From assembly GCA_036186865.1 (NCBI GenBank), contig AP025057.1:26701258-26765257 (forward strand): 64,000 nt of DNA, read 5' to 3'. Positions 1-8,511 of this stretch are shown piece after piece. Numbering within the stretch: position 1 is the first letter of the stretch; every line of letters starts with the position of its first letter. The translations under genes and the position numbers were made by a program. The notes under the pieces are model-generated. The model saw nothing but the letters and a program-made list of their open reading frames with translations, searched no databases and was not told the DNA's origin. Source of the DNA: Eustoma russellianum. Its lineage: Eukaryota; Streptophyta; Magnoliopsida; Gentianales; Gentianaceae.

Positions 1-2
1 AT

Positions 3-710
3 ATTCGAGCCGTACGCTATGTGGCTCAAAACCCAGGTGTGTTCCAAGCTGTAGTGAGGGAAATGAAGGGGAAGGCCTCTACAACAAGGTCCAGTGGTTC
101 TCATTCCAGTAACTCTCACCCACAGAAACACCTGGAGTACTCTCCCACTCGGCCTGGCTATTACCCTGGGCATCAGGCCGAATTTATGGCCGAGGCAAGG
201 CGTCCAGAACAAAAGTCTAGCCACCAGAGCTTAAAATATACTCAGAAAGCTTCTTTGCTATTCAAACATGGCAGAAAAGTTGACAATAAAGGCAAAGCAC
301 CGCTACAGCAAAGGTGCTCTGTCAAGATTCGGTTAGGAGGCCGAGGAAAGGAAAGAAACTCTCTACTGGCTTCAAAGGCCCATATCCTTTCCTACATGAG
401 GAAAAAGTCTCTGGCAAAGGAACCTCAGCCCCTGGCTGGACCGATCCACAAAAGAGACCGCCGACTGTACTACCTTTATCATCATGATATTGGGCATGAT
501 ACAGAAGACTGTAAACAGCTCGGACATGAGATTGGACGCCTTATCGAGTTTGGTCACCTACAGCGTTTCTATAATCCGAGGTCTAGGCTCCACAACAGGC
601 TGGACTTTGGTAAACCCCCTCTGGATGAGAGTTGTAAACCTAGACATCATCATGGGTTGCCAAGTGATGGGGATTCAGATTCTGATGATAAGGGGTTACA
701 GGTTCCTTGA
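3..710 (+). pseudogene. Tat-type Ty3-gypsy gag, C-terminal remnant
   Basis: The frame is open from the window edge, so the 5' end lies outside. The product would be the nucleocapsid part of a capsid-forming Gag polyprotein. It is basic and Ser/Gln-rich for about 130 residues. It ends in a zinc-knuckle-like segment (YYLYHHDIGHDTEDC, then LIEFGHLQRF) matching the C-x2-C/H-x4-H-x4-C plus LI..G.L..F pattern of Tat/Athila-type Gag. The first cysteine positions are replaced by Tyr, so the knuckle is probably not functional. No protease or RT frame follows. The next sequence is a 63-bp repeat array and an antisense gene, as in the 3' region of Tat elements, so pol was lost or the element was non-autonomous. 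The family call is from motif recognition only. Confidence 0.65.
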
Positions 711-943
711 CGTACAAGGCTGTCTTAAACAACAAAAGCCCGTGATTCATTCGAATCAGGGTCTATTTCCTCTTGTGCTCATCCAGTGTCTTTTGGCTCA
801 GCCTTATATTATCAAAGGATCAGTCTCTTATATTCAGCTGAGTATTCTTATTTGGTATTCAGCCAGGAAATTTAAGTCACCATATGGTGCATGAAGCAAT
901 AATTTATGCCTATTTATAACCCGCAACAAAAGTGGGGGCATAC
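711..943 (+). other. Gag-to-repeat linker of the Tat element
   Basis: This is non-coding sequence between the gag stop and the tandem array. A purine-rich run containing AAAAGTGGGGGCA at about 928-940 resembles a polypurine tract, but no LTR follows it. It may be an internal tract or a deletion scar where pol was lost. No other feature is visible. Confidence 0.35.
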
Positions 944-1079
944 CTCAGCAGGCCTGAGAGGTTGAGCAGGTCTCAACAACGGGACAGGTTTCCCTATATT
1001 TCACCTCAGAAGGTCTGAGAGGTTGAGCAGGTCTCAACAATGGGACAGGTTTCCCTATATCTTTTACCTAAGCAGGACT
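944..1079. repeat. 63-bp tandem array, left part (about 2 copies)
   Basis: Two copies of a 63-bp unit beginning GAGGTTGAGCAGGTCTCAAC are cut off by the chromovirus insertion at 1085 and resume at 11044. It belongs to the 3' untranslated region of the Tat element. Tandem arrays at this place are known in Tat/Ogre-type elements and can seed satellites. Confidence 0.9.
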
Positions 1080-1084
1080 AAGAG
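1080..1084. repeat. Target-site duplication AAGAG, left copy
   Basis: AAGAG lies directly before the LTR start TGTAGCG. The same five bases follow the other LTR at 11039-11043. The exact match defines the insertion boundaries of the chromovirus. Confidence 0.95.
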
Positions 1085-1828
1085 TGTAGCGCCCCGGCCC
1101 GGACAGCGGAATCCGAACCGGTGCACCCGTCGTAGCTTACTGAGAAGACTACAAGACGTCTCATCCTCAATTATACATCATCAATGACGTCAGAGAAATA
1201 AGCGCGGAGTCATGTGAAAAGTAATCTAAATCCATTAACATTGTACTCCAAGAAAATGTAAATAATTAAAACTATCTATGGACGCAGCCATCTACATCCT
1301 CAATATTCAGAAGGTACTAAGACAATAAGGAGTGTCCAAAACAAATCCCCGAAACGAGCTCTAAACGTCCCATTCGGCCCACTCGCCGCCGTCTTCTATA
1401 AAGATCATGTCGTAACTAGGCTCATCTGCAAAACAAAGGTAGTACCCTTAGCGAAAAACGCTAGCAACTAATCCGCTTATAAGACATACGGGATCATCAC
1501 ATAGCAAGACATGAGTATATATATAATTCAGGGAATAATGGGGCACATGCCTTGTATACATTTCAAGAGCATAGGTTTAACAGCATATATAAAAAAACAT
1601 AAGGACAGTAATTCATAACGTTCAATCAGTTCACTATCATTTAAGTCCCGTATCAATCATACCCATGCTTCGTGCCATGAAATGCATTCACTTTCTACAA
1701 ACCATGCGAGACACTTATCATACCCTGACCACCAAACATAAACAAAAGACTTTTCATAACACATGTCATGCATATCTTTTCGCAAAACATTCAAAGAAAC
1801 ACTTCTTGTCTTATTCTTCGCGTAGCAA

Positions 1829-2030
1829 TACTTTATACCCTGTGGGTGATCAGTCCACAGCAACATAACTTTATACCCCGTGCTGAAAGGTCCACGGCCC
1901 CATAACATATACTTTATACCCTGCAATTGATCCACAAGTCACGCTTTTATACCCTGCCACTGCAGGCGTGACTTTTATACCCTGTGATCAACGCAGCTAT
2001 AGCTTAACTTTCGCAAACTTTATACTCTGT
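1829..2030 (-). promoter_or_regulatory. Six TATA-like units in the chromovirus LTR
   Basis: CTTTATACCC-like units occur at about 1831, 1869, 1912, 1944, 1972 and 2018. On the coding (minus) strand they read CAGGGTATAAAG, that is TATAAA/TATAAAG boxes spaced 28-46 bp apart. The same set is at about 9257-9458 in the right LTR, which acts as the 5' promoter. One of them may be the true core promoter and the others copies. Which one is used cannot be told from sequence. Confidence 0.5.
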
Positions 2031-2504
2031 GCCAAAGACATCTCTTATCAAAACATTATGAAAATGCAAGTGCCGTGATGCAAGACACTTATCATATCAA
2101 TCATATTCTTCCTTCACCTACTTCAAATCACATTCAAATGTCGCTCAGTATCTCGAGACTCACATCATTCACACACTCGAGCCTATTCTTTCCGACAAGT
2201 CAACATCGCCTAACCATCCTTTCTAGAACCCAAAGGATAATGTAGGAGCCCTCACGTTCCTCTTATTGGACTCTGTAGAGCCTCATGCGTTCATTCCTAC
2301 CCCTTTTAAGTCATTCACGTTGATGTCCGATTCAAATACCCTACGAAGTCTCCACCGTCGATTCACCATCTTAAGTCATGTTCCCAAGACTTAGACTAAC
2401 CTCAATTAGGTCCTAAGAAGTCCCTAAGGTCACACACAAAAGATCCCCTAACTTCCCTCTTTCTTTCCTTAACTTTCCACAAAACAGATGGACGTCATAC
2501 CCTG

Positions 2505-2737
2505 ACATCGATCGATCGACGTACGTCATACCCTGACGTCGATCGATCGACGTCCATCTGAGGGACGTCGAACTCTCACTCAACCCACGTCGATCGATCG
2601 ACGTTCATCTGAGACACGTCGATCTCTCACTTAATATACGTCGATCAATCTACGTCCTTCTGAGGCACGTCAGCCTCTCACTCTTTTTACGTCGATCGAT
2701 CGACGTACGTCATACCCTGACGTCGATCGATCGACGT
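2505..2737. repeat. GATCGATC palindrome array in left LTR
   Basis: Six 18-bp sites of the form ACGTCGATCGATCGACGT start at 2505, 2536, 2587, 2638, 2689 and 2720. The spacings are 31, 51, 51, 51 and 31 bp. The sites at 2505 and 2638 are imperfect. Half-sites ACGTCGA/ACGTCAG followed by CTCTCAC lie 11 bp after the sites at 2536, 2587 and 2638. The outer sites are linked by ACGTCATACCCTG. The right LTR carries the same array at 9935-10167. Confidence 0.95.
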
Positions 2738-3608
2738 CCCCGTTTCCAGAATACCATTCTGCAGTTTTCTGCAGAAACTGCAGGAATAACCTCCAAACCG
2801 ATCCCAACTTCATTCCAAACCATTCTAAGCCTATTCTTCACTATCAATTCATCCTTAATTCACCCAAAACCACACCTTTAACATACGATTCACGGATTCA
2901 AGCCTAACACTCAAAGTATTCATCAAATCAAACCCTAAAACCTAATCTTTTCACTTCCCCCGTCCCTTCAACCGCCATTATCAACAAAATAGGGTTCAAG
3001 GGGATTGGGATTTACATGATCTCACATAAACAACAACAACAACAACAATGATTTCAATCAAATATCGGCCAAATCTCGAAACCAAAACACATAAATCACA
3101 TATAGAATCACAGAAAGAAATTACTACATGGTGATCCGTTTTGATATCAAAATAGGCCTTTTCTCTTTCACAAATCGTAGGAGCTTATAAGTAGATTACT
3201 TGCCTGTGATTACTCGAAGACGGATTGAAGAACGGAAGAAGAACGGATCGAAGATCTTGAAGTTTTCTTCGTCTAGGGCTGGAGAAGAAGAAGGTCGCCT
3301 ATGGAGAGAGATAGAGAAACGTCGGTTTTCCTTTCTAATAGGGAGAAACTGACGTTTGTCAGTTTTGATATGGGAAGGGGAAAATTTGGAGTTTCTAAAT
3401 TATATCTATTATCTTATTTATCCTAAAGGATAATTTTCTAATATTCAACTCTAAAATGGAATACAAATTAATTCTAATATTTAATCCTTCATTAAATGCC
3501 AATTAATCCTAATACTTAATTTGTAATTCATTACCGTTGACCGTCATTAATCTTATTTAATTCCTCCTTTATCTTTTAATTATTCTACGGAGGGTGCGGG
3601 GCATAACA

Positions 3609-3620
3609 TTCCACCCCCCT
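3609..3620 (-). promoter_or_regulatory. Polypurine tract of the chromovirus
   Basis: On the minus strand AGGGGGGTGGAA ends directly at the 3' LTR start (TGTTATGC). This is the expected plus-strand primer for reverse transcription. Confidence 0.9.
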
Positions 3621-3653
3621 TACAAAAAGTTTCGTCCTCGAAACTTGCGTACC

Positions 3654-3896
3654 TTAGTTGAAGAGTTGAGGATACTTTTCTCGCATCTGCTCTTCAAGTT
3701 CCCACGTAGCTTCCCGTTCTGTGTGATTGCTCCACTGGACTTTGAGATAGGGAATCACCCGTCTCCGTAGCACTTGTTCCTTACGATCCATGATTCCCAC
3801 TGGTACCTCTTCATAGGTCACATCGTCTTTGAGTTCCAAGGGTTGAGCTTCCAGTATGTGACTCGGGTCCGTCACATATTTTCTTAACTGTGACAC
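3654..3896 (-). pseudogene. Integrase C-terminal chromodomain
   Basis: About 80 residues form the end of the chromovirus polyprotein. A short DPSHILE lead is followed by a chromodomain with the pattern PYLKVQWSNH...EATWE and a terminal YPQLF. Chromodomains steer chromovirus integrase to chromatin. The aromatic cage is incomplete, as is usual for the Tekay group, and the ATWE and terminal YP.LF motifs support Tekay over CRM or Reina. It is out of frame with the integrase because of a one-base indel near 3925, so it would not be made as part of integrase. Confidence 0.85.
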
Positions 3897-5499
3897 GTGG
3901 AAGACATTGTGGACCGTGCTAACACTGGGGATAGTGCCAGTCGGTATGCCAAATCCCCTATCTTTTTCAATATCTCGTAAGGGCCAATATATCGTGAACT
4001 CAATTTTCCTTTTACCCCAAATCTCATAATGCCTTTGGTAGGAGACACTCTCAAATATACTTTTTCACCTACGTCGAATGCCAAGGGTCGTCGTTTGGAG
4101 TCTGCCCAACTCTTATTACGGTCCTGAGCTGTCTTGAGTTTGTCCCGAATAATCCTTACTTTTTCTAACGTTCTCTCCAGGAGTTCGGATCCTGTGATTG
4201 TCCTTACGCCGACTTCATCCCAATAGACAGGGGACCTACATTTCCTCCCATACAATGCTTCGAAAGGGGCCATATCAATTGCGCTGTGATGACTATTATT
4301 GTACGAGAATTCCATCAACTTCACCATTCCGTCCCAATTTCCTTTAAAGTCCAACACGCAAGCCCTTAGCATGTCTTCAATTGTCTGAATAGTCCGTTCA
4401 GACTGTCCATCGGTTTGGGGATGATAGGCGGTGCTCATTCTTAATTCTGTGCCTAAAGCTCCCTGAAATGTTGTCCAGAATTTGGAGGTAAACCGTGAAT
4501 CTCGATCCGATACTATGCTCACTGGGACACCATGTAAGCTAACAATTTTATCCATATACAGGTTTACCAACTTCTCCAAAGGCGTTTCACTTGAGATAGG
4601 CAGAAAATGTGCTGACTTGGTTAATCGGTCCACTACTACCCAAATCATATCGCATCCATTTCTCGTCTTGGGTAATCCGGCTATGAAATCCATGGTGATA
4701 TGTTCCCATTTCCACTCCGGAATCTCTAGTGGCATTAACAAACCACCAGGCCGTTGGTGCTCGGCTTTAACCTGTTGGCAAACTAGACATCTCTCAATGA
4801 ATTCTGCAATATGTCTCTTCATTCCGGACCACCAATAATGTTGTTTCAGGTATCTATACATCTTGGTGCTACCCGGATGTATGGATAATTTGGTGTTATG
4901 AGCCTCCCGTAGGATTTCTTTTCGTAGCTCATCAACATCTGGCACACATAATCTCCTTCTAAACCATAAGCTCCCGTCATCTTTGACCTCAAATCCTTCG
5001 ACTTGGCTATTCTTGAGCTTTTTTGCGATTTCATTCAAGGTTCTATCCTTACTTTGAGCCTCTTTTACCCTATCTATGAGACTTGGAGTGATGGTCAATG
5101 TCGCCAAAACATTCACGGTGGATTCCACCAACTCCAACCCAAATTCTTCCATTTCTCTTTCTAATGGCAACTGTCGTGCGTGATTAGATTTCCTGCTTAG
5201 CGCATCTGCCACCCTATTGGCTTTACCCGGGTGATAGTGAATGGTCAAGTCGTAATCTTTCAACAGTTCCATCCATCTCCGCTGTCTCATGTTCAACTCT
5301 TTCTGAGAGAACAGATACTTTAGGCTCTTGTGATCTGTGAATACCGAGCACTTCTCTCCATATAGATAATTCCGCCATATCTTTAAAGCAAACACTACTG
5401 CAGCCAATTCAAGGTCGTGGGTCGGGTAGTTCTGTTCATACGTCTTTAGTTGCCTTGAGGCATACGCAATGACCCTCTCGTGTTGCATCAGCACACAAC
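3884..5499 (-). pseudogene. Chromovirus RNase H (C-terminal part) and integrase
   Basis: The frame starts at the 3' side of a candidate intron. RNase H: DLELAAVV and TDHKSLKYLF carry the second and third acidic residues, and HPGKANRVADALSR closes the domain. Integrase: a zinc-binding HHCC region (HPGSTKMYRYL...WWSGMK...CLVCQQVK), then the DDE core with Asp in TMDFIAGLP, Asp in VSDRDSRF and the final Glu in QSERTIQT. A GPF/Y-like region (GPYEILKKIGDLAYRL) follows. This reading frame itself has no internal stop. It ends early by a one-base indel before the chromodomain. Confidence 0.9.
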
Positions 5500-5570
5500 C
5501 TACAACCGGGGTATTAGATTAAACTCAATTGTGAGTGGAATGATTGTAACTTATATTATAATTTACGTAC
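5500..5570 (-). other. Candidate 71-bp spliceosomal intron inside RNase H
   Basis: On the minus strand the RNase H frame is interrupted, just after the first catalytic Asp segment (YSDASK), by a 71-bp AT-rich insert. It begins GTACGTAA and ends GGTTGTAG. A plant-like branch site CTAAT lies about 17 bases before the end. The length is not a multiple of three. Removing it at the GT and AG restores the expected RNase H frame exactly. This could instead be a decayed insertion, but the donor, branch site, acceptor and frame all agree. Confidence 0.65.
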
Positions 5571-7084
5571 CTAGACCATTTTTCGATGCGTCACTATAGA
5601 TTACGAATCCGTCAGTACCGGAGGGTTGAGACAGTACCGGGGCTGTGGTTACTTTCTTCTTGAGTTATGTGAAGCTCTTCTCACACTCAGCTGTCCATTC
5701 AAATTTGGTCTTCTTTTGAGTCAGCCGACTAAGGGGTACTGCTATAATCCCTCAACGAATTTTCTGTAATAACCAGCTAAACCCAAGAAACTTTGTACCT
5801 CAGTGACGTTAGTGGGTCTAGGCCACTCGGTGACGGCTTCTACTTTCCTCGGATCTACTGCAATCCCTTCCTCTGAGATTACATGACCCAGAAAGGTCAC
5901 ACTCCTCAACCAGAACTCGCATTTACTGAATTTCGCGTATAATTGTTTATGCCTCAGTATGCTCAAAACAACTCTCAAATGATCCGCATGAGTTTGTTCA
6001 TCAGGGGAGTACACAAGGATATCGTCAATGAATACTACAACAAATTTATCCAGCTGCTCCCTGAAGACCGTATTCATAAGATCCATGAAGGCAGCGGGGG
6101 CATTTGTTAATCCAAAGGGCATCACCAGAAACTCGTAGTGCCCATATCTGGTGCGAAAAGCGGTCTTTGCTATGTCTTCCGCTTTTACTCTTAGTTGGTG
6201 GTATCCTGACCGGAGGTCAATTTTGGAGAAGATCTTAGCACCTTTTAGTTGGTCAAATAAGTCCTCTATTCGTGGCAGTGGGTATTTGTTCTTAATGGTA
6301 ATCTTGTTCAGTTCTCTGTAATAGATGCAGAGTCTCATACTGCCATCCTTTTTCTTCACAAACAACACGGGTGCTCCCCAAGGGGACACACTAGGACGTA
6401 TGAACTTTTTGTCTAATAACTCTTGTAGTTGTTTCTTCAGTTCCCTTAACTCTGCCGGAGCCATTCTATAAGGAGCCTTAGAAATCGGTTCGGCTCCTGG
6501 AATTAAATTTATCTCGAACTCTACTTCTCTCGGTGGTGGTATTCCTGGCAAATCTTTCGGGAACACATCAGGAAACTCGTTGACCACCGGAATCTGCCCA
6601 ATAGGGGGTGCTTGTTGGCTAGCATTCACTGCATACACTAAGAATCCCTCAGCACCTTTCTTTAAGGCTCTACATGCCTGAGCCACGGACATAAACAACT
6701 TCTTGGGAATTTTCTTTCGCTCCGCATCCCCTTGGAACTTCACTTCTTCTATGTTAACGTTCTTAATTGTCACTTGCTTCAGTCGACAATCGATGTTGGC
6801 ATGGTTCTTGGCCAACCAGTCCATCCCCAAGATAACGTCGAAATCATACATCTGAATGGGGATTAACGTAACAGAGAGACTTTGCTCCTCAAATTCGAGT
6901 TCACAGTCCTGATACCGTTGGTATGAAGTCATAACTTGATCTCCAGCCGCCTGAACACGGTATGGAGTTTCTAACCACTCAGGTAGTGTAGTAAGGTGTT
7001 TAGCAAATCTTTTTGACACAAAGGAGTGACTTGCGCCACTATTGAAAAGCACGTTGGCAGGCATCTTATCTACTAGAATCGTAC
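5571..7084 (-). pseudogene. Chromovirus protease, reverse transcriptase, start of RNase H
   Basis: Protease: the active-site triplet reads NSGASHSFVS, so the catalytic Asp (normally DSGA) is Asn and the enzyme should be dead. RT: EVEFEINLIPGAEPI, LFVKKKDGSMRLC, PLPRIEDLFDQL, IDLRSGYHQLRV, and the catalytic VFIDDILVYS box with both Asp residues present. One conserved Asp is Tyr in CIYYRELN. The thumb and connection end at GYYRKFVEGL, where a small deletion near 5743 shifts the frame into a stop. The continuation to 5571 carries one TAA near 5660-5665. The product would copy element RNA into cDNA in the particle. Confidence 0.9.
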
Positions 7085-7170
7085 CTAAGACCACATCAAG
7101 GTTTGTATAGAGGGTTAAACACATACGAACCTTAATTTAATAGTAATTTCAAACTTAGATTAAGTCGCAC
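7085..7170 (-). other. Candidate 86-bp spliceosomal intron at the gag-protease boundary
   Basis: The Gag frame runs from the zinc knuckle through a DVVTG motif, then meets in-frame stops for 86 bp. The frame resumes after a TTAG as the start of protease. The insert begins GTGCGACT and ends TGGTCTTAG. A branch-like CTTGAT lies near the 3' side. Splicing joins the two sides in frame at a Gly codon, matching the usual Tekay spacing between knuckle and protease. GATGTGGT...AGGT occurs at both junctions, so a tandem duplication of an AGGT-containing segment is an alternative or the possible origin. Confidence 0.6.
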
Positions 7171-8244
7171 CTGTTACCACATCAGTGGCTTCACGGGCAT
7201 CAGTGTCAGTTAGGAGATGGACCCGAGCATTTGATCTTGGTTTTGCTCTGGGCTGTTGGGCCGCCTCCTCCGGAGCGTTCTTCTTCATTTCGGGGCAATC
7301 CCTGATCATGTGACCCACCTGTCCACAACGATAGCATGCTCCTGCTAACTTCCTACACTCTCCCACATGACTTTTATTGCAATGGGGACATACTCCCACA
7401 GCCTACTGTACGATCGGGTTTTGCGGTGGGGGTCTCTGGAAAGTTCCCACTGGTTCTCTCTTTGGGATCTTGACCCAACGTCCGGCTCTGCCCCCCATTC
7501 TTACCTCTTCTCTAACCCTCTTACCCTTGTCAGAAGGCCCAGTGCCAGCCTCCCTTGCTGCTACCCTTCGGAAATCGCTCTCCACCCGAAAACATGCGTC
7601 TAACATATCCTCAAAAGTTTTCATTCCGGCGTTCACAATCGCCGATTGTATCCTCGAGTAAAGTCCTCTTTCAAACTTGGCCATCTTGAGACGATTATCA
7701 GACATGATTGCCGGAGCAAACTTTCTGAAGGCATGGAAACGGTCTGCGTACTCTGAAACCGTCATTCGACCTTGCTCAAGTCGGTCAAATGCTCAGATCT
7801 TGTTCAGAATCACCGTCTCCGGCACATAGTATTTCAAGAAAGCATCACAAAAATGTGCCCAAGTGATTGGCGGGGCCATTTTCAGAACCGTACCTGCCCA
7901 CCACTCTCCTGCTTTGCCACTCAGCAGAGGCGTGGCAACCTCAACCTTGATTTCTTCCAGCACCTGCACCAGCCAGAAACACTTCTCCACTTCAGCCACC
8001 CAGTGTTGTGCTTCCTCAGGATCCGTGCATCCCTAAACTCTGGAACCCTTACCTTCCTCATCTCCCCGTAGAAGAATCGGATGTTATGCTGGGGCGGCGG
8101 AGGTGGCGGTGGTTGTTGTTGGTGTGCATAACCCTGAGCAATCACGGTCAGGGCATCGGTGAGCACTTGGGGTAACACCACTTGTGGGGGCTGGTCTCCA
8201 CGTCCATTTCCTGGGTTTCCGATGTTATTTCTTCTTGGAGGCAT
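7171..8244 (-). pseudogene. Chromovirus gag
   Basis: The start MPPRRNN is the usual Tekay Gag start. A Gln/Pro-rich stretch near residues 40-52 follows. The capsid part has AQHWVAEVEKCF, AGEWWAGTV, FCDAFLKYYVPE, MTVSEYADRF and MAKFERGL. The nucleocapsid has a first CPHCNKSHVGEC motif and a complete knuckle CYRCGQVGHMIRDC. Breaks: a frameshift near 8035, a TGA at about 7793 and a TAG at about 7403. Gag packages element RNA. A donor-like GGTAAG at about 8063 was tested as an intron, but no acceptor restores frame there. Confidence 0.88.
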
Positions 8245-8497
8245 TCTTGCTGAAAGATCAACGTTTTGTTAGACATAAGTAGGCATCGAGAGTTGCTAGT
8301 ATAAGCATACATAAGTCTGGGGGAGGTGTGGAAATAGAACATTAGTATGTAGATTAACGCGCTCGCACACACCCCAACCTTGATTACACTTATATCTAAG
8401 ATCGCATACTTAGACCTATAGAGCAACTTAGGGTCAAAATCATAGCTTAATACTTTAATGACCTAACCTAGGTCTCCGAGGTAGATCTGAAGCCTAG

Positions 8498-8509
8498 GCT
8501 CTGATACCA
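8498..8509 (-). promoter_or_regulatory. Primer binding site (initiator Met tRNA)
   Basis: TGGTATCAGAGC on the minus strand, two bases inside the 5' LTR, matches the 3' end of plant initiator tRNA-Met. It sets the element's direction. Confidence 0.95.
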
Positions 8510-8511
8510 CC

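Larger units (their letters stand above)
1085..3608 (-). repeat. Chromovirus 3' LTR (left copy)
   Basis: The LTR is 2524 bp and starts TGTAGCGCCCC and ends GCATAACA on the plus strand. It contains an array of TATA-like units (1829-2030), a palindrome array (2505-2737), a CAA microsatellite near 3026-3048 and AT-rich sequence toward 3608. Short ORFs shared with the right LTR (for example 1657-1935) have no recognisable protein and are not taken as genes. Confidence 0.95.

Noticed and set aside
1657..1935. ORF repeated exactly at 9087-9365 as a candidate gene
   Set aside because: It is LTR sequence duplicated with the element. The open frame comes from the TATA-like units and no domain is recognised.
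2505..2737. CRISPR-like array
   Set aside because: The repeats are short palindromes with repeated, not unique, spacers, in a plant LTR, with no cas genes.
3920..3940. Intron between integrase and chromodomain
   Set aside because: A single-base deletion explains the frame change and no splice signals are present.
8020..8070. Third intron in chromovirus gag at a GGTAAG donor
   Set aside because: No acceptor restores frame; a simple one-base indel explains the shift.
8498..8510. Initiator tRNA-Met gene fragment
   Set aside because: Only the 12-base primer complement is present at an LTR edge.
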